A DNA stretch of 64,000 nt from Deinandra increscens subsp. villosa. Its lineage: Eukaryota; Streptophyta; Magnoliopsida; Asterales; Asteraceae. Each line of letters opens with the position of its first letter. Position 1 is the first letter of the stretch. The translations under genes were made by a program, and so were the position numbers. The notes beneath the pieces are model-generated. The model ran no database searches. It was given only the letters and a program-made list of their open reading frames with translations, and was not told the origin of the DNA. Of the stretch, positions 1 through 12,439 are shown one piece after another. The stretch is taken from contig JBCNJP010000006.1 in NCBI GenBank assembly GCA_039602395.1, positions 65,009,775 through 65,073,774 of the forward strand, read 5' to 3'.

Positions 1-2
1 AG

Positions 3-404
3 GTGAACATTTTTGTTTGGCGCATATTTCTTGATAGGATTCCTACTCATATTAACTTGTGTAATAATTGCACTACGGAGATTGAATCTAGAGATCATAT
101 TTTTAGCATATGTGATGTTGCTTTCAAATCGTGGGTGTCCATTAGGTCCTGGTTGGCACTTGCAGGACCGAATTCGATGAATTCTAGAGAATTTTATAAT
201 TGGTTGGATCAATGTCGTTTACCGAAACTAAAGAAGATGGTGGTCGAAGGTATTGTTTTTGTAAACTGGTGGGCAATTTGGAAAGCAAGAAATGATAGTA
301 TTCATAATCACAACGATTTGAAGACTGAACTCATCTGGTGTTTATATATATATTTCAGTTGCCCTCAAAAAAACAAAAAAAAACAAACTTTATCTATTAA
401 TTAG
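3..404 (+). pseudogene. LINE-type reverse transcriptase C-terminal zinc-binding (zf-RVT) fragment
   Basis: The frame is open from the window edge and resembles the zf-RVT region found at the C-terminus of plant LINE reverse transcriptases. It opens with VNIFVWRIFLDRIPTHINL, followed by CNNC, then a His and Cys in DHIFSICDVAFKSW, and a later tryptophan-rich stretch (VNWWAIWKARND). In the family this domain follows the RT domain and probably binds nucleic acid. The RT itself would lie to the left of the window. The last residues run into A-rich sequence (about 366-384), so the true end is uncertain. Such domains also occur in decayed RT-derived host loci, so the element may be dead. Confidence 0.6.
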
Positions 405-533
405 TTGATTAACAATCTATATCTATCATAACTAATAGACTAATAGATGTACACTTGTGTTCCATGAGAATGTTGATAATATTAAGAGCTTTATATAAAA
501 AAAACGAAATTAATCTTAAAAAAATGCACGTGC

Positions 534-868
534 GATTAGTGGCGTACCCACATTGATGGGATGCGGTCATCCGCATTCCATGAATGCAATTTACAGTATA
601 ATATGTACGAGCCAATCCCTACCAACCTCAAAAAACTTTGACACCGACCCCCAAGAAATATGTACGATCTCTTGGGAATAGTAGATTGTTAGTTGAATAT
701 ATTATTAATTTTATATTAGTATGTTGGTTAATAACTTGATTTACTTCTGAATTTGTTAATATGATCGACCCGACCCGAATCGGACCGAAAAAAACTAATT
801 TTTAGTGATGCATAACTGGCCCTCAAAAATTTTCGACACCCATAAAAAAAATTGAATTCACCACTGCA
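534..868. mobile_element. Possible small non-autonomous DNA transposon (hAT-like ends)
   Basis: The left edge reads AGTGGCGTACCCAC and the right edge, read on the opposite strand, AGTGGTGAATTC. Ends of the form CAGTGGCGNA are common in plant hAT-like miniature elements, and similar ends recur near 43158 and 54214 in this window. The terminal match is short and imperfect and no clear target duplication was seen. There is no coding capacity. Confidence 0.25.
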
Positions 869-1108
869 TGTGAATGTCAAGGTGTAACTGTCTTTCATGA
901 CGACACAGGCAACTAGCATAGACTGCCTCAAGCATCACCACTCTATCATTTTCAAACAAATAATTACATATTACCCCGTTAAAACGGTTAAAATCTTAAA
1001 TTAAAAAAAAAAGACATAATAATTTAATCTACCTCACAAAACAATGATAATACCATTTGAGCTAAACAAAATTAACATTTACAAAAGAAATAAACTTACA
1101 TCACTCTA

Positions 1109-1111
<3 letters not shown>

Positions 1112-1142
<31 letters not shown>
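1112..1142. repeat. (AT)n microsatellite
   Basis: Uninterrupted alternating AT over about 31 bases. The flanking sequence, 869-2325, is AT-rich non-coding DNA in which I see no gene or clear element. Confidence 0.9.
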
Positions 1143-1146
<4 letters not shown>

Positions 1147-2325
1147 AAGTTTCTCAAGGCTCTTTTCTATTTATACTCTGTTAAAATGGAAACTCACCAT
1201 AAAGGAAAAAAATTATAAAATTAAGGATGTGGAGTTAATAGTGACGTGAAGGGGTGCTACGTTGCAAAAACACGACTATAGTGCGGTGGTGTAGTGAAGA
1301 CGCATTATTACTTTAAGTTAGTGGATAACCTTAGGCTTGGTGTGGTGGCCACCACTACCAGATAAAGTTTATTTATTATTAAAAACAAAATTGTTTTTTA
1401 GAAAATAATTTTGATCATGTAAACGGCATGTAAACGGCTATGTATAACTTTTGGATACGAAAGACAAAGAATACTCAAACAACTTAATTTTATTTATTAA
1501 GTCAAGTTAATCTTATATTTTAGTTAAATTTGATTTATTAAGTAATATTTTTAAAAAGTCTTTTTTTTTAAATTAAAAAACATAGAGAGTGTCATACCAA
1601 AGTGGATCACGTGATGGAATAATCATATTCCTTTTTAGACATTTTTGATGTGGAAATCAATTATAATTTTTCTTAAATTTAGAAACTAGAAGAGTCCACT
1701 TTTCTCATGTGAGTGGGTCTATTCCACACAGAGAAATGGGCCCAGTAATGAGGTTTGATTTTGCAGTGATACCTTACAAGTTTGACCACTATATTGGGGC
1801 TGTTTCAAGATCCTTTCACTATTGCAACCACATTTTCCTCTCTCATTAAACACTCATTTTATTTTTATTTAAACTCAACTTTTGTAACATCACCGACACA
1901 AGACGATCAAATTTCTTTTGAAATTAAGGTTACAAAAAAGAACCAATGGGGTCGTGACAGTTTGTTTTTCAGTTCACTGTGTGATTTTATCTAAAACTTT
2001 GATGCTCTTGGGTTCATGAAATGTCTTAAAAAAGATGTCCCATGAAAGTGAAACTGAAATGGAATCTTTTAAAAATTAACATGTTTGTATCATCAAGTAT
2101 GGATATTTGTATTGAAAATACTTGTTTAATCACAAGAAAAGATAATCACAAGAAACATGTGGTGCATATAAAAAGGAATTTCCAACTAGCTACAATAAAT
2201 GGCAATTATGCAAGTTTCTGACTTGACTGAAATAGAAAATATTTAGTGTTTTTTTTTTAATAGCGGTATATCTATCTACTCCAATAAATTATTAAACCTC
2301 TTGTTACATATCACTTTTACATTTA

Positions 2326-2355
2326 CTAGTCGGCAGGCCCGTGCGATGTACGGGC
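2326..2355 (-). mobile_element. Helitron 3' terminus, minus strand
   Basis: On the minus strand an 8-bp stem with a 3-nt loop (337-355 on the plus numbering of 2300s, GCCCGT outer arm) is followed after seven bases by CTAG and then T. That is the hallmark of a Helitron 3' end: hairpin, CTRR, and insertion between A and T. The element would extend to higher coordinates. I could not identify its 5' TC end, so the B3-like fragments at 2.7-4.9 kb may or may not be its cargo. Confidence 0.55.
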
Positions 2356-2702
2356 AGAACCAATGGTTGTTAATATTTAAACGGTTGTTTAATCGAAGGA
2401 GCAAATCAGCATCCAAGTAGTCACGTTACAGTTTTCAGTGTGAGTAAGTCAGCATGGAAGTAGTGTTATTTAATGCAAGTACATATCGATTAGCATAGGT
2501 GTGCGTTGTTGTGTGAACTGACATGCAAGGTAATTGTAACAAATCATATTCAAAGATGGCCACAATAATAAAGTAAGAAAATCAAGAACTATAGTTGGGC
2601 ATAACAATCAGTAATAAAGTCACTCATATTCATTAAATATTAGAAGTTTTAAGTTTTAGGTTTGCCAAGCACCAAGTTAATAGAATAAGACTACAACAAA
2701 GA

Positions 2703-4878
2703 TCACATACTGGGTGGGAAGTTGGAGTCCATGCGGTCGTCAATGTCACGCGCTGCTGCCTCAGTAGTCCTGTGCAGAGACTGAATCCTCCGCAGCAGTG
2801 CCTGTTTCGTATGAAGTGCATCAGTTAGCATGGATGCAGCAGCATAACCGAGGGGGGAGGCATCCAACCCAAGCACAGCGTCCAATACTTCCCTGTTTTC
2901 TACTATCCGTCGGTAAACCAATGTCAATAGTGTCAGTATTTTTAAAGTTTGGAAGGAGGGGGTGTAAAATTTGTCGTCCTATGCTAGGAGTTTTCAAAAA
3001 GTTAAGTGACAAATTGCAAATCCAGAAAAAGAATCAAACAACATAGTTAAAGTTAAATTTAAATCATGTCTAAATGCAAAAATAGATCAACAACCAAAAA
3101 GGAAAAGTAATCTGATGGTTCAATTCAATTCATCAACAAAATCAACAGAAGCAATAATCTAAAATTTAATCCAAACTTATAGAAATGACACAGTTCAACA
3201 CAACATTAGAAAACCAATTGTATTTAAACCAAATGAAGCCTACCTAACAAACACAGAACCGAGCAGCTTCAGCAGGAATGCTTTTGTCTTCATGTAGCTC
3301 GAACCGCAACAGTTTGTGTCGTGGTATTCCTGTCTCCTGGAAGAATGAGCACCAGTCAGCTTTCATTCTTAATCGCGGATGTATGCCCCCGCAACAGTTT
3401 TTTTGGGATGGACTGCAACAGTTAGTTGTTAAGCATGTTTACTTATTAGAACATAAGTTTACTAAATAGTCGGCGGACAAAAAAATACCAGCAAGTGGGA
3501 GTCAAGGTTGTGGGAGGTAAGGTGTTTGAAGTAATGTGGGTTCATGTCATTGTGAACATGGTTTAAGAGTGAGACGGTACATTAATGATGTGCGTCTTCG
3601 TGCAGTGCAAAACCTTCATTACTAAAAATATGTACGCCGCAGTTGAAGTAGTGTTGTTCCATGTTGTCCATGTTTGTAAAAAGAAGCTAGCAGCCATGTT
3701 GAATTCTATTCTCAATGGAGAAAAGTGGTCAGTTTGAACCCGCCAATGCTAACTTTGTCTACTCCTGTGTTTGTAGGTTGATCTCATACTGAATGTCTAC
3801 TACCACATCATGTTCTCCTCCATGAAGTTTAATTTTCTTCGCCTCTCTTTGTGACCGCAACTGTGGAAACTGGATTGGTGGCACCTATTTTAATGATGTA
3901 GAATATTAGTAATACATTGGAAAAGCCATAACATGATAGGGGCATAATGTTGTACTGCAACTAATCTGTAGAATAGGAAATTGTTACACATTTGGATGAA
4001 AAGCATAACTCATTTGTTCCTGGGGTTCTTTATTTGATAAACTGTAATTTTTTGTGTGTAACAATTTCAGCTAATAGTAACTATTTTAAGTATGCCTACT
4101 TTCAGGAGTAAGAGGGGGAAAATGTAAAGAATGTGTACCTACTGACCTGACTGTCGCTGGTTTCAGCGTGGAGTTCAACTTTCACATGGGAGGCGAGATT
4201 AGTAACCTGCTGCTTTGAGAAGTTTGCAAGAAAGCTTGGCACTTTGGCAGCAATACCTGCAGATTATTAGTGAGCTTGTTCTATTAGTAGACAGGAAATT
4301 ATGTACTAAAAAATGACGCCAAATAATAGTGAACTTGTAGCATTTCTATTAATAGGTAAAACTAATATTAAACTAATATTACCTGTTTATGATACGATTC
4401 GTCTGTCGCGTCAACTACGCATGAATGAAAAATTTTCTGCCCATTCCTATCCATTCGGATCTCCAGCCCCTCATTATTAAATGCAGCAGCTTCAATTTTG
4501 TTAAACTTTTTCCATTTCAAGCACACTTTTCGTATGCCTTGTCCATCAAATGAATTTAGAAAAGCTAGCCAGGTGGCATCGTGTACCCCCATTACACTAT
4601 TGCCCCGAAAGCCGAGGTTAACCTTGAATTTGTTTTTCTTGTAGTCAACAAATCTTATACACGTGCAGTTTGTAGGCAAATCTTGTGTAAATTCCAACGG
4701 TAAAGCCTACGAAGAAAATATATTAGTAGTAGGGTGGTATAATGTTTGTTGACCATTTAATTGTTTAAACAAAAACTTACCACCCCCAACTTCTGTTTAT
4801 TATCTCCAGTAACATCAATGAGTACTCTATACGGCATCCGAATCAAAGGCAAACACATGTTACTTGGTTGTGTTGTAG
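2703..4878 (-). pseudogene. Exon-like fragments of a B3-domain-like gene, probably transposon cargo
   Basis: Several minus-strand open segments are bounded by good splice sites. About 4785-4878 (ending LIDVTGDNKQKLGV before GTAAGT) joins in phase to 4382-4709 (starting ALPLEFTQDLPTNC, ending YHKQ before GTAATA). Others lie at 4143-4250 (VPSFLANFSKQQVTNLASHV), 3775-3876, 3250-3390 (ADWCSFFQETGIPRHKLLRF) and 2703-2930 (a helical stretch ending NFPPS before GTATGT). The pattern of a hydrophobic strand, W-x2-F, then L-x-FEL recalls plant B3/REM DNA-binding domains, known for DNA binding in the nucleus. The phase breaks between later segments, no start codon is clear, and it lies next to a minus-strand Helitron end. 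I read it as a captured, decayed gene; the family call is tentative. Confidence 0.3.
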
Positions 4879-4899
4879 GTGCTGTTAGCTGAACTAAAT

Positions 4900-6019
4900 G
4901 AGATGTTAAAAAAAGATTTATACTTTATTGTCAATGCAAACCATATTAGGTAATTGTTTTAAGGTGATTGTTTGAGTTCTTGAGTTATGTGTTTCAATTG
5001 TTTACTGTGTTGGAGCGTTAACGCTTTTTCTACAGTCGTCTTCATTCGTGAGAACATTTTGTTTCTTCAGTTTTCATGTGTTGTTTGATGTTTAAGTGTT
5101 TTGGTTTTACCACGTTCTTTTTAATTTGTTGGCCGGTATATTTTACCGCACCGCGCAGAAATACAATTGTAGATGAACGCCTCGACTCAAAATTAATGAA
5201 CACTCTGTATAATTTTGGAAAGGCAAATTTATGCCAAAACATACTCAAAGACGGACATATGAAAAGGGAAAATATGTACTAAAACACTGTCAACCTGAAT
5301 TACTAAATGTTGGTCTTCAATTAAGGAAGTACCAGATAAAACAAATATAGACATGTAAAACAGAGGCTATGAAAATCAAAGAATGGTAGATATATACATA
5401 GAGACGTTCTAACATAGAAATTGGATAGAACTGAAAATTGTATGAAATATCCAAGTAAGAAAGAAATAATTATGATATACTTGTAGAATGAACAACAATA
5501 AGACATTGTGGAATAACCTCTGAACATTGCATAGGCAAGTTACCAAACATGAATTTGTCAAATTCATATCAAAGTCTGGTGGAACCAAAGTGTAGTTTTA
5601 ACAAAACCAAATTACATACCAAATATTGCTTACTTAATAAGAGTGTCACATAACTAATCACAGTAGGGGTGAGCAAAAAATGGGTAGTCCGCCCAAGACC
5701 CGCAACCCGACCCGTGGTACAAATATTAGGTTGGGCTTCGGGCCTAGATTTCAGTCCAAATCGGGCTCGGGCCCGGGCTTTACCTAAAAATAAGCTTTAA
5801 AACCCTCTCCAAGTTTAAACCCGAACAAAACTAAACTGCTGGGCCACTATTGGTTTAATTTTGTGGGCTACAATTTGGTTTTGATTCCAAAAACAATCCA
5901 GATGTTTTGTAAAACAATCCATGCTTATAAATCTTTAAACTTTGAAGTTAACTTTGAAGATCCGTTCAAAATAAATATGAGGTAATGAGCTAGTACAATC
6001 ATGAAGTTGAACTTTGATG
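4900..6019. other. Non-coding stretch, no gene seen
   Basis: AT-rich sequence without a convincing exon. From 5667 a GGGGTGAGCAAAAAATGGG start and CCCGACCCG-type repeats to about 5770 look like the edge of an old hAT-like or other miniature element, but no matching second end was found. Confidence 0.3.
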
Positions 6020-6275
6020 ATCTACAATAACTCATTCCTGGAGGTCAAGGATTCAAATTCCACCAGACACAAAAAATGAACGAAAAATTATAGAGGTGGG
6101 TCAGAGGTTTTATCACAGTGGGCCATTGGGCGGTGGGTTTCCTCTGAGATGGATGTGCAACATAGAGCGTCCTGGTTACTTGCACGGTCTGTGGTCGCAG
6201 CGTGTTGTGGGTAGCATCGTTTGCCATTATGAGACCCCCGAGTAACCGGGTGTTTGCCGTTAAAAAAAAAGTAAT
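6020..6275 (+). mobile_element. SINE-like element (tRNA-type B box, A-rich tail)
   Basis: GGTCAAGGATTCAAATTCC near 6042 resembles the RNA polymerase III B box, and the segment ends GTTTGCCGTT followed by a run of A at about 6262-6270. The body (GCGTCCTGGTTACTTGCAC, then CCGAGTAACCGGGTGTTTG) is of the kind found in plant Au-like SINEs. A clear A box and flanking duplications were not found, so this may be a 5'-truncated copy. Confidence 0.4.
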
Positions 6276-6439
6276 ATATGGGATTACTATATTTCATGTT
6301 GGTTAAATCTGATTTAAAAATCTTCATTGCTTTTGTGCAACCTGTTAATTCGTGGTTATGTTATAAGCTGATTGTACATACCCCTTTGCTTTTATATTCC
6401 ATGTGGCTAATTTAGGGGATGCTTTTTTACTTTGCCCGC

Positions 6440-7785
6440 CTTTGCCATGGGAAATTCACTGAGATGGCCTTTGACTATCCATCAATCACCCAAATAACCT
6501 TTAACTTATCAATTTTCTAATATAGCCATTGACTACCTAACCTGGCATGAGGGGAAAGCGCGAACTGAAGGGAGAGTGCGAGTGTACCAGCGATGTAATT
6601 CACTTTTTGTTTCATGTTTTTTTAATTTTTATTAATCTTAATTAATTAAGTACATGAATGTGATTTATGTTAATAACCTATATTTAGTGATCTTTTATAA
6701 AAATCTAAATACAAAGTTGTTTATAAATTTTTTCTGAACATTTTGACGCAAGTTTTATTAAAACAGAGTTATTTTTGAAAAAACATATAAGTCTATAAGT
6801 CTCGTAACCAATTGTTTAAACATATAAGTCTCGTAACGATAGTTGGAGATGATGTGTAAAGTGATTGTTTATAAATTTTATAAAATGACAAATTCAAATA
6901 AAAATGGACTTTTATTTGTAGAGAATATATAAAGTGATTGTGAAATTTTTGAAAAGTGTGAGTAAAATAGTTGATAAGCTTGTAAGAGTATTCAAACTTA
7001 TAATTTATGGTAAGGTTTTATTTCAAAAATACTTTTCTGGGTTATAAACACAAATTTTACAACTATTATAATTATATTTCTAAAGAATCTAATTTTATCG
7101 TCATAAAATTAAAACATGACGTTTACTTGAAGAAGACATTGTGTAACGTCCGAATATATTATGTTAAAACAATAATATATAAGAACTTTTAAAACTAAAA
7201 CTTAAAAGAAATTAAGAAAATACTTTATTTATTTTCATTTTATTAAAATAAATTTAGAAAAAATTCAAAAAATTTAAAGAATTTAAAATTTTTTAAAAAT
7301 TATATAAATCAGGTTAAAAATGAAATATAAAAAGTTAAAACAATTAGAAAAATTAAGTTTTAAATAAATATAAAATTCATAAGGTTAAAAATAACAATCT
7401 ATAAATTTTAACCAATAATATAAAAAAATAAATAAATTAAAAGTAAAAATAAATATAAAAAAGGCTTATTTTATTTCATATAATTTTCAAATTTTTTAAC
7501 GGGCGCGAAATTACCATGTATAGCGCGAGTGGATGGCGGAAGTAAAATAAATGATTTTTTGAAAAAAAAAATTTCTTCTAATTGAGCGCGAAATTTTATA
7601 ATATAGTGTGAAAATTTCATAAATAGCGTTTGTACCTGACGCGAAACTGACAAAAATAATAACGTGACAGACATTCATTGGATAAGTTATTATTGTAAAA
7701 AGGAAAGTCAATGGTCATTAGAGTGATTCCATGGTGGTCAAAGACCATTTGGGTGAAATTGAACTTCGCCATGCTCTCCATATCG
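6440..7785. mobile_element. Non-autonomous DNA element with degenerate terminal inverted repeats
   Basis: The left side (AATTCACTGAGATGGCCTTT, later AATATAGCCATTGAC) and the right side read in reverse (AATTTCACCCAAATGGTCTT, later TGACCATTGAC) are diverged inverted copies. The interior is very AT-rich with no coding frame, and GCGCG-containing motifs recur at 7503-7640. The arrangement fits an old MULE-like miniature element. Exact ends and target duplication could not be set. Confidence 0.35.
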
Positions 7786-8046
7786 TTGTCGTTGTGCTGC
7801 TGATGTCTCAGTACCGTCCTCTAGATATGCCGATATTTGAACGTTGGTGCTTTTTATAGCTTATTTTGGTATGCATTTGGTCACTGGCTTCAATCGTTTT
7901 GACGAATTTGGTTATCTTCCTTCGGTAGGTTTTTTCCGATGTTCTTCTGCTCTTCGTCTTTTTTTGTTATCGTTTGTTGTTGGTTCTGTTTGTAATCAAC
8001 CATCGCCACCACCTAGATCACGATCAACACACAAACAGCAACCCTA

Positions 8047-8263
8047 TGTTGCCTCCCATCGCAAATCAAAAGCCCAATTGCACCACAACCCTCCGTTGCC
8101 CCCAAATCTAATACAGTTGAACCGCAACCCTCAATTTTAAATCCAACAGAAACGACGGCCGATAGGATACGCTACCTACTACAGCAGTGCCAACACCCTT
8201 TTCTCAAACTCAGCTTCAAAGCTCACGGTTTTAACGGTCTTTCCTATACCCTAAATTATGCAG
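8047..8263 (+). pseudogene. Captured exon of an IscA-like iron-sulfur assembly gene
   Basis: The frame ending at 8263 reads ...TETTADRIRYLLQQCQHPF, then LKLSFKAHGFNGLSYTLNYA, immediately followed by a GT donor (CAG/GTTAGG). This matches the N-terminal half of the Fe-S biogenesis domain of plant IscA-like proteins, which carry or transfer iron or Fe-S clusters in organelles. In the family the position before NGLSY is the first cluster-ligating cysteine (GCNGLSY); here it is phenylalanine. No second exon with the C-terminal CGCG ligands was seen downstream to 10.6 kb, and no clear start methionine lies in this frame. Loss of a key ligand and missing exons argue for a dead gene fragment, possibly transposon-borne. 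Confidence 0.5.
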
Positions 8264-10640
8264 GTTAGGGTTTCTCAATTTCCTTGCTCTCCGTATTCCA
8301 AATTCAATTGGATGATTCTTCAATCTTCTTTCGTATTGTCCTATAATAATTCCTAAATCTGAATGTTTATGTATATCCTTGTAGATAAGAAGAGGGAAAT
8401 TGTGAAATTAGGGGTGACGGATTTCATCTACTTGGAATTACCACCACTCAAAAATCAAAAGGGATTAGGGCTGTTGTGGATTAATTTAACAGATCTAATT
8501 TTTTTTTCTTTTTCAATCTTAGTTATAGTGTTTGATTCTCGAAATGACCAATTTTGGTGCTAGCTGATTGTTATATTTGATTATGTTCGTTTTATTAAAG
8601 TTTTGTTTAAACAATCATTTATACAGTCTTCTATCCATCAGTTGTTGACGATGAGCAGTGATATGAAGACTCATTGAAGAAAAGTTTAGCAATAATCTGC
8701 TTTTTTGTGATTCCGGTAACTAACTTTCATATGATGAACTCTTGCAGGCTCTAAAATTAGGGTTATAAATTAACATCACAACTCTGTTTTTTGTGACATT
8801 ATTTGGATATGGATGCTTTTGAACTTCTTAAAGTTTTGAAGATTGAGATATTTTGAGGTATTTTCTACCTTTATCATCCTTTCAATTGCTTGCTTTTGGT
8901 AATTTATACAATTTATAGTTAGCTAGTATCGGTGAGATTTGAAGATTAGGGTTCCGTTTAAACTTCATATGAGTCTTTAATCTGGCCAGATTGTGCCATG
9001 GTTTTGTACATGCAAGTGATATCTCTTCATCAAAGGTATACATTATTTTTCAGGTTTATTTTGGGATTTAATACAGTGCTCCTTGGAGGCTCATATGCAT
9101 TTAGTTTATAAATAAATCTTTATTAATCTTATTTTCTATTTAATTCATTAGTAATCATATATACATACTTCTTTACTTGTGTAGAAGTCACATACATTTG
9201 ATTTTGATAGACAATATAAATTATATAAAAATGCATATAAATTATATAAAAGTGCTTACATTTGGTTAATTTTCTCATCTGATTAAACATTTATAGACAA
9301 TTGGCCAATTAATTTGGCTAGATTTGCTCACTGGATGGTTACTTAACTTATTATCATAATATGTGAAACATAGCTACTGATGTTTCTGTTGATAAAATTG
9401 CATGATCTATTGATGGTTTGTTCATATGTTTCATTTTTCTTTTTTGTGGTAGCCAAGGTTAAATAACTTAGAGACGGTAAATCTGATTGTATGTTTAGGT
9501 AATTCTGATTGTATGAGTATAACTTAAACTTGATTAGCATTGCATAGCAAGTGTTTGTCTGTTTCATTTTAAACTTTTTATTTATTGAATGAGTATAAAT
9601 TAAACTTAATTAGGAATGGAAAAGCTATGGTGCTGCTGTAAAATATGTATTTAATTTGTGTGAAATTGAGTTAACAATAATGAAAGTTGGTGTTTTTGAA
9701 CAAATTCATAAGTTAATGTGCAATGTGATGGTATTTGTAACTGTCCTACCATTGTGTGAATATTATATGGGGGAGGTCATCTCTTTTATTCCAAGGGCTG
9801 TAGGTATATGTGTAGGAAACCATAGTGTGAATAATGCCCATCATTTTTCCCCTCGAAATCAACTCTTCCTCATCTATGTTGTGCAGTACGTAGTGTTGTT
9901 AGCTTACACCTCCACGAATCTATATCTGATGTAGGAGCACCCTACAAATATAAAAAAGAATATTAAAATATAACAGCAAGAAACCCAACACAGTGTAGAA
10001 TAGTCATGCCCAGCCATAACAAATGTGTTGAAATCACAAGCTACAAAATACCAAACGAATATTACAATACAACGGGTATTAGAGAATTGCCTACTAAAGT
10101 TAAAGTTCAAGCATCGTTCAATAGAAAGATGACTTCTTCCATTAATGTTATTTAGATATTTGGGAAGTCAACACTATATCAATATATCTCTAAATTAGTG
10201 TTATTAAAATCGTATAAATATGGAATGAACCATATAGGGACTTGTAGTTCACAAAGAAAATCAACAGAATACATGAAAGAATCAAAATCCGATTGAAATG
10301 CCCTTCTATACACAAATTGAATTGTATAATATGACCAATTAAGGTTGAATTGATTCGTATTTTACATATCAGTGCAATAATTGATTAGCAAAAGATAAAT
10401 TTGATTCAACATCTATTCATCTGAGCATACATATGGTGACAACTACTTACCATACTAAACATTGTGTGTGTGTGAAGAACAGGGAGAGAGCACTCACAAT
10501 AACAAAAAAAAATGTCTCTAATGTGAATCCAGTACAAAGAACCTGGGAAGAAGAAATAAAAGGAAGACATTCATGAGGTAAACATGTAATAAACAAATGT
10601 AATATTCGAATGATATGGAAATGAATTTGGTATTTTGCGA
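8264..10640. other. Intergenic sequence, no gene seen
   Basis: Open frames here (for example 8363-8563 and 9656-9934) lack recognisable domains, splice context or codon character. No element ends were recognised. Confidence 0.35.
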
Positions 10641-10643
10641 GTC

Positions 10644-10769
10644 TCCGGTGGTACATTTTTTTCCCACCGGAATCAAGCATAGGAACAGAGCCTCCGGTGG
10701 TACATTTTCTTCCCACCGGATGCAACAAAAGGCGTTTACCTTCCGGTGGTACATTTTCTTCCCACCGGA
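10644..10769. repeat. Three direct copies of a 28-nt hairpin motif, period 49
   Basis: Copies at 10644-10671, 10693-10720 and 10742-10769. Each has 8-bp arms TCCGGTGG and CCACCGGA around a 12-nt loop (TACATTTTCTTC in copies two and three, one base different in the first). The spacers between copies differ. On the minus strand the unit reads as SGGKKMYHRK in one frame, but the frame shifts from copy to copy, so a coding role is unlikely. Confidence 0.85.
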
Positions 10770-11318
10770 TACAACCATAGGTAAATTAACATTTAAATAA
10801 ATTGCATAAACATGTACACGTAATAAAAATGAACTTACACGACGTAGGAGGTCCGACGGGTGAGGTGGCGGAGGAAGGGGGTTGACAACCAATTCTAGAT
10901 GGATTTATATACCTCATTAGAACCTTGTAGAAGCTAAACATTAAATAAGATCAATTTATTTCTATGAGTTGCAAGAACTCCAAAGATTGTCATTTAACAT
11001 ACACATTATGAACAATTAACAAACAATATAATGTAAGGGGTTAGAGAATTCGTATGGGTTGATCATAATGAAAGGAAATTTATTGTCGTATTAATCAACC
11101 ATTCACCACCATCATGATGATGCATGCCCATGTACCATGATGTTAATTAAACACCATGCTTAATAATGTAGTACCGAATGCTTCTTTTGAAGTAAAATGT
11201 ATTTATGATTTAGCATTCATTATGGTCTCAAAATTGGGCCATTGCTCAACTTTTAGTGTATTGTAGATTTTCATCTTTTTTTTTTGCTTCTATCTCTTAT
11301 TATATACCAACCTTCTTA

Positions 11319-11646
11319 TCTACTTAATGTTAGGTCACGTGTCATATCTACGTCAATGTTTTTGCGACACGTAGTCACGTATTAGGCGACGTGCTATGTA
11401 CATGTGGTGTTTTTTTTCAGACTTAAACGCGGGTGGTCAACTTTTAGATCAGTTTTAAAGTTTTCAACTTTGGTCACATCGTTTTAAAAAATGGGTATTA
11501 GGCCACGTTTCATGTACAAGTTGTATTTTTTTTCAGACTTAAGCGCATGTGATCAACTTTTAGATCACTTTTAGAGTTTTCAACTTTGGGCCACGGTGTT
11601 GGAAAATGGGTGGCCCGCCACAAAGCGTGGACGGGTCACCATCTTG
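11319..11646 (+). mobile_element. Candidate short non-autonomous Helitron
   Basis: TC after an A at 11318 begins TCTACTTAATG, then GGTCACGTGTCATATCTACG, which parallels the starts of the two Helitrons at 40938 and 45264 (GTGACACATGTCCTATTTAT and GTGTCACATGTCATATTTAT). The other end has a hairpin (CCCGCCAC with CGTGGACGGG, 11614-11635) and then CTTG/T, a one-base departure from CTAG/T. Inside, a segment of about 60 bp starting TTTTTTTTCAGACTTAA is present twice (about 11408 and 11525). Confidence 0.4.
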
Positions 11647-12439
11647 TTATAAACAAAATAATTCAAAGAGAGTTAGAGAAAATTACATCAAAAACAAAAA
11701 ACAAAGGATTGAAAAATCAATCATCCCAATACATAAGAATCTTATGAGTCCTACTCGATAAACATGTAAATATTTAGTGTCTGGTACTCAATCATGCTTC
11801 TTCTGGCAAACTACATACCAAGTTTGTTCCAAGTATCTTTCATGGGCTCAATTTGAACATTTTCGAGCTATGCCTTCGTTTGGGTCCATCACCATTTCGC
11901 TTGAGGGAAGATGCTAAAGTAAAATAAGCCTTTTGTATAATTATTAGACTACCTCCATCGCACCTCTTCGTCAGTCACTCTTCGTCTACGTGGAGCCGCA
12001 CGCCACCTTAAATCCTCCATCTCTCTGTCACTCTTGCACGTCCTAATGGATGCATTTTTTTTTATTTTTTGTTTTTAAAATATCCAACGGTTACTACAGT
12101 TATAATATATATTTATTATTTAATTTTGAAAAATTTAACATAACGGCTAGTTTTTATGTTTTTTTTTTCAACGGCTATATTTCCTCCTCCAATTATATAT
12201 ACTCATTCACACATCTTTCATTTTCACACCAACTCTCTCATTTTCTTCAGTTACACAATCTTCTTTCTCACCCCGAGTATCTACACAATGAACTTTCGGT
12301 GATGGAAACGGGAGCATAAACAATTTCAAAATATTGTTCTAGATGCGGAAGGAGAAACAAAAGCAATCGCCAATCAAACTTTCGAATGGGATTGTGAAGA
12401 AGCAGAAACGGCAGGATCTTCACAACAAAAGAAGAAAGA

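Noticed and set aside
10518..10892. Minus-strand frame with SGGKKMYHR repeats
   Set aside because: Explained by the three hairpin units; the repeat is read in different frames from copy to copy.
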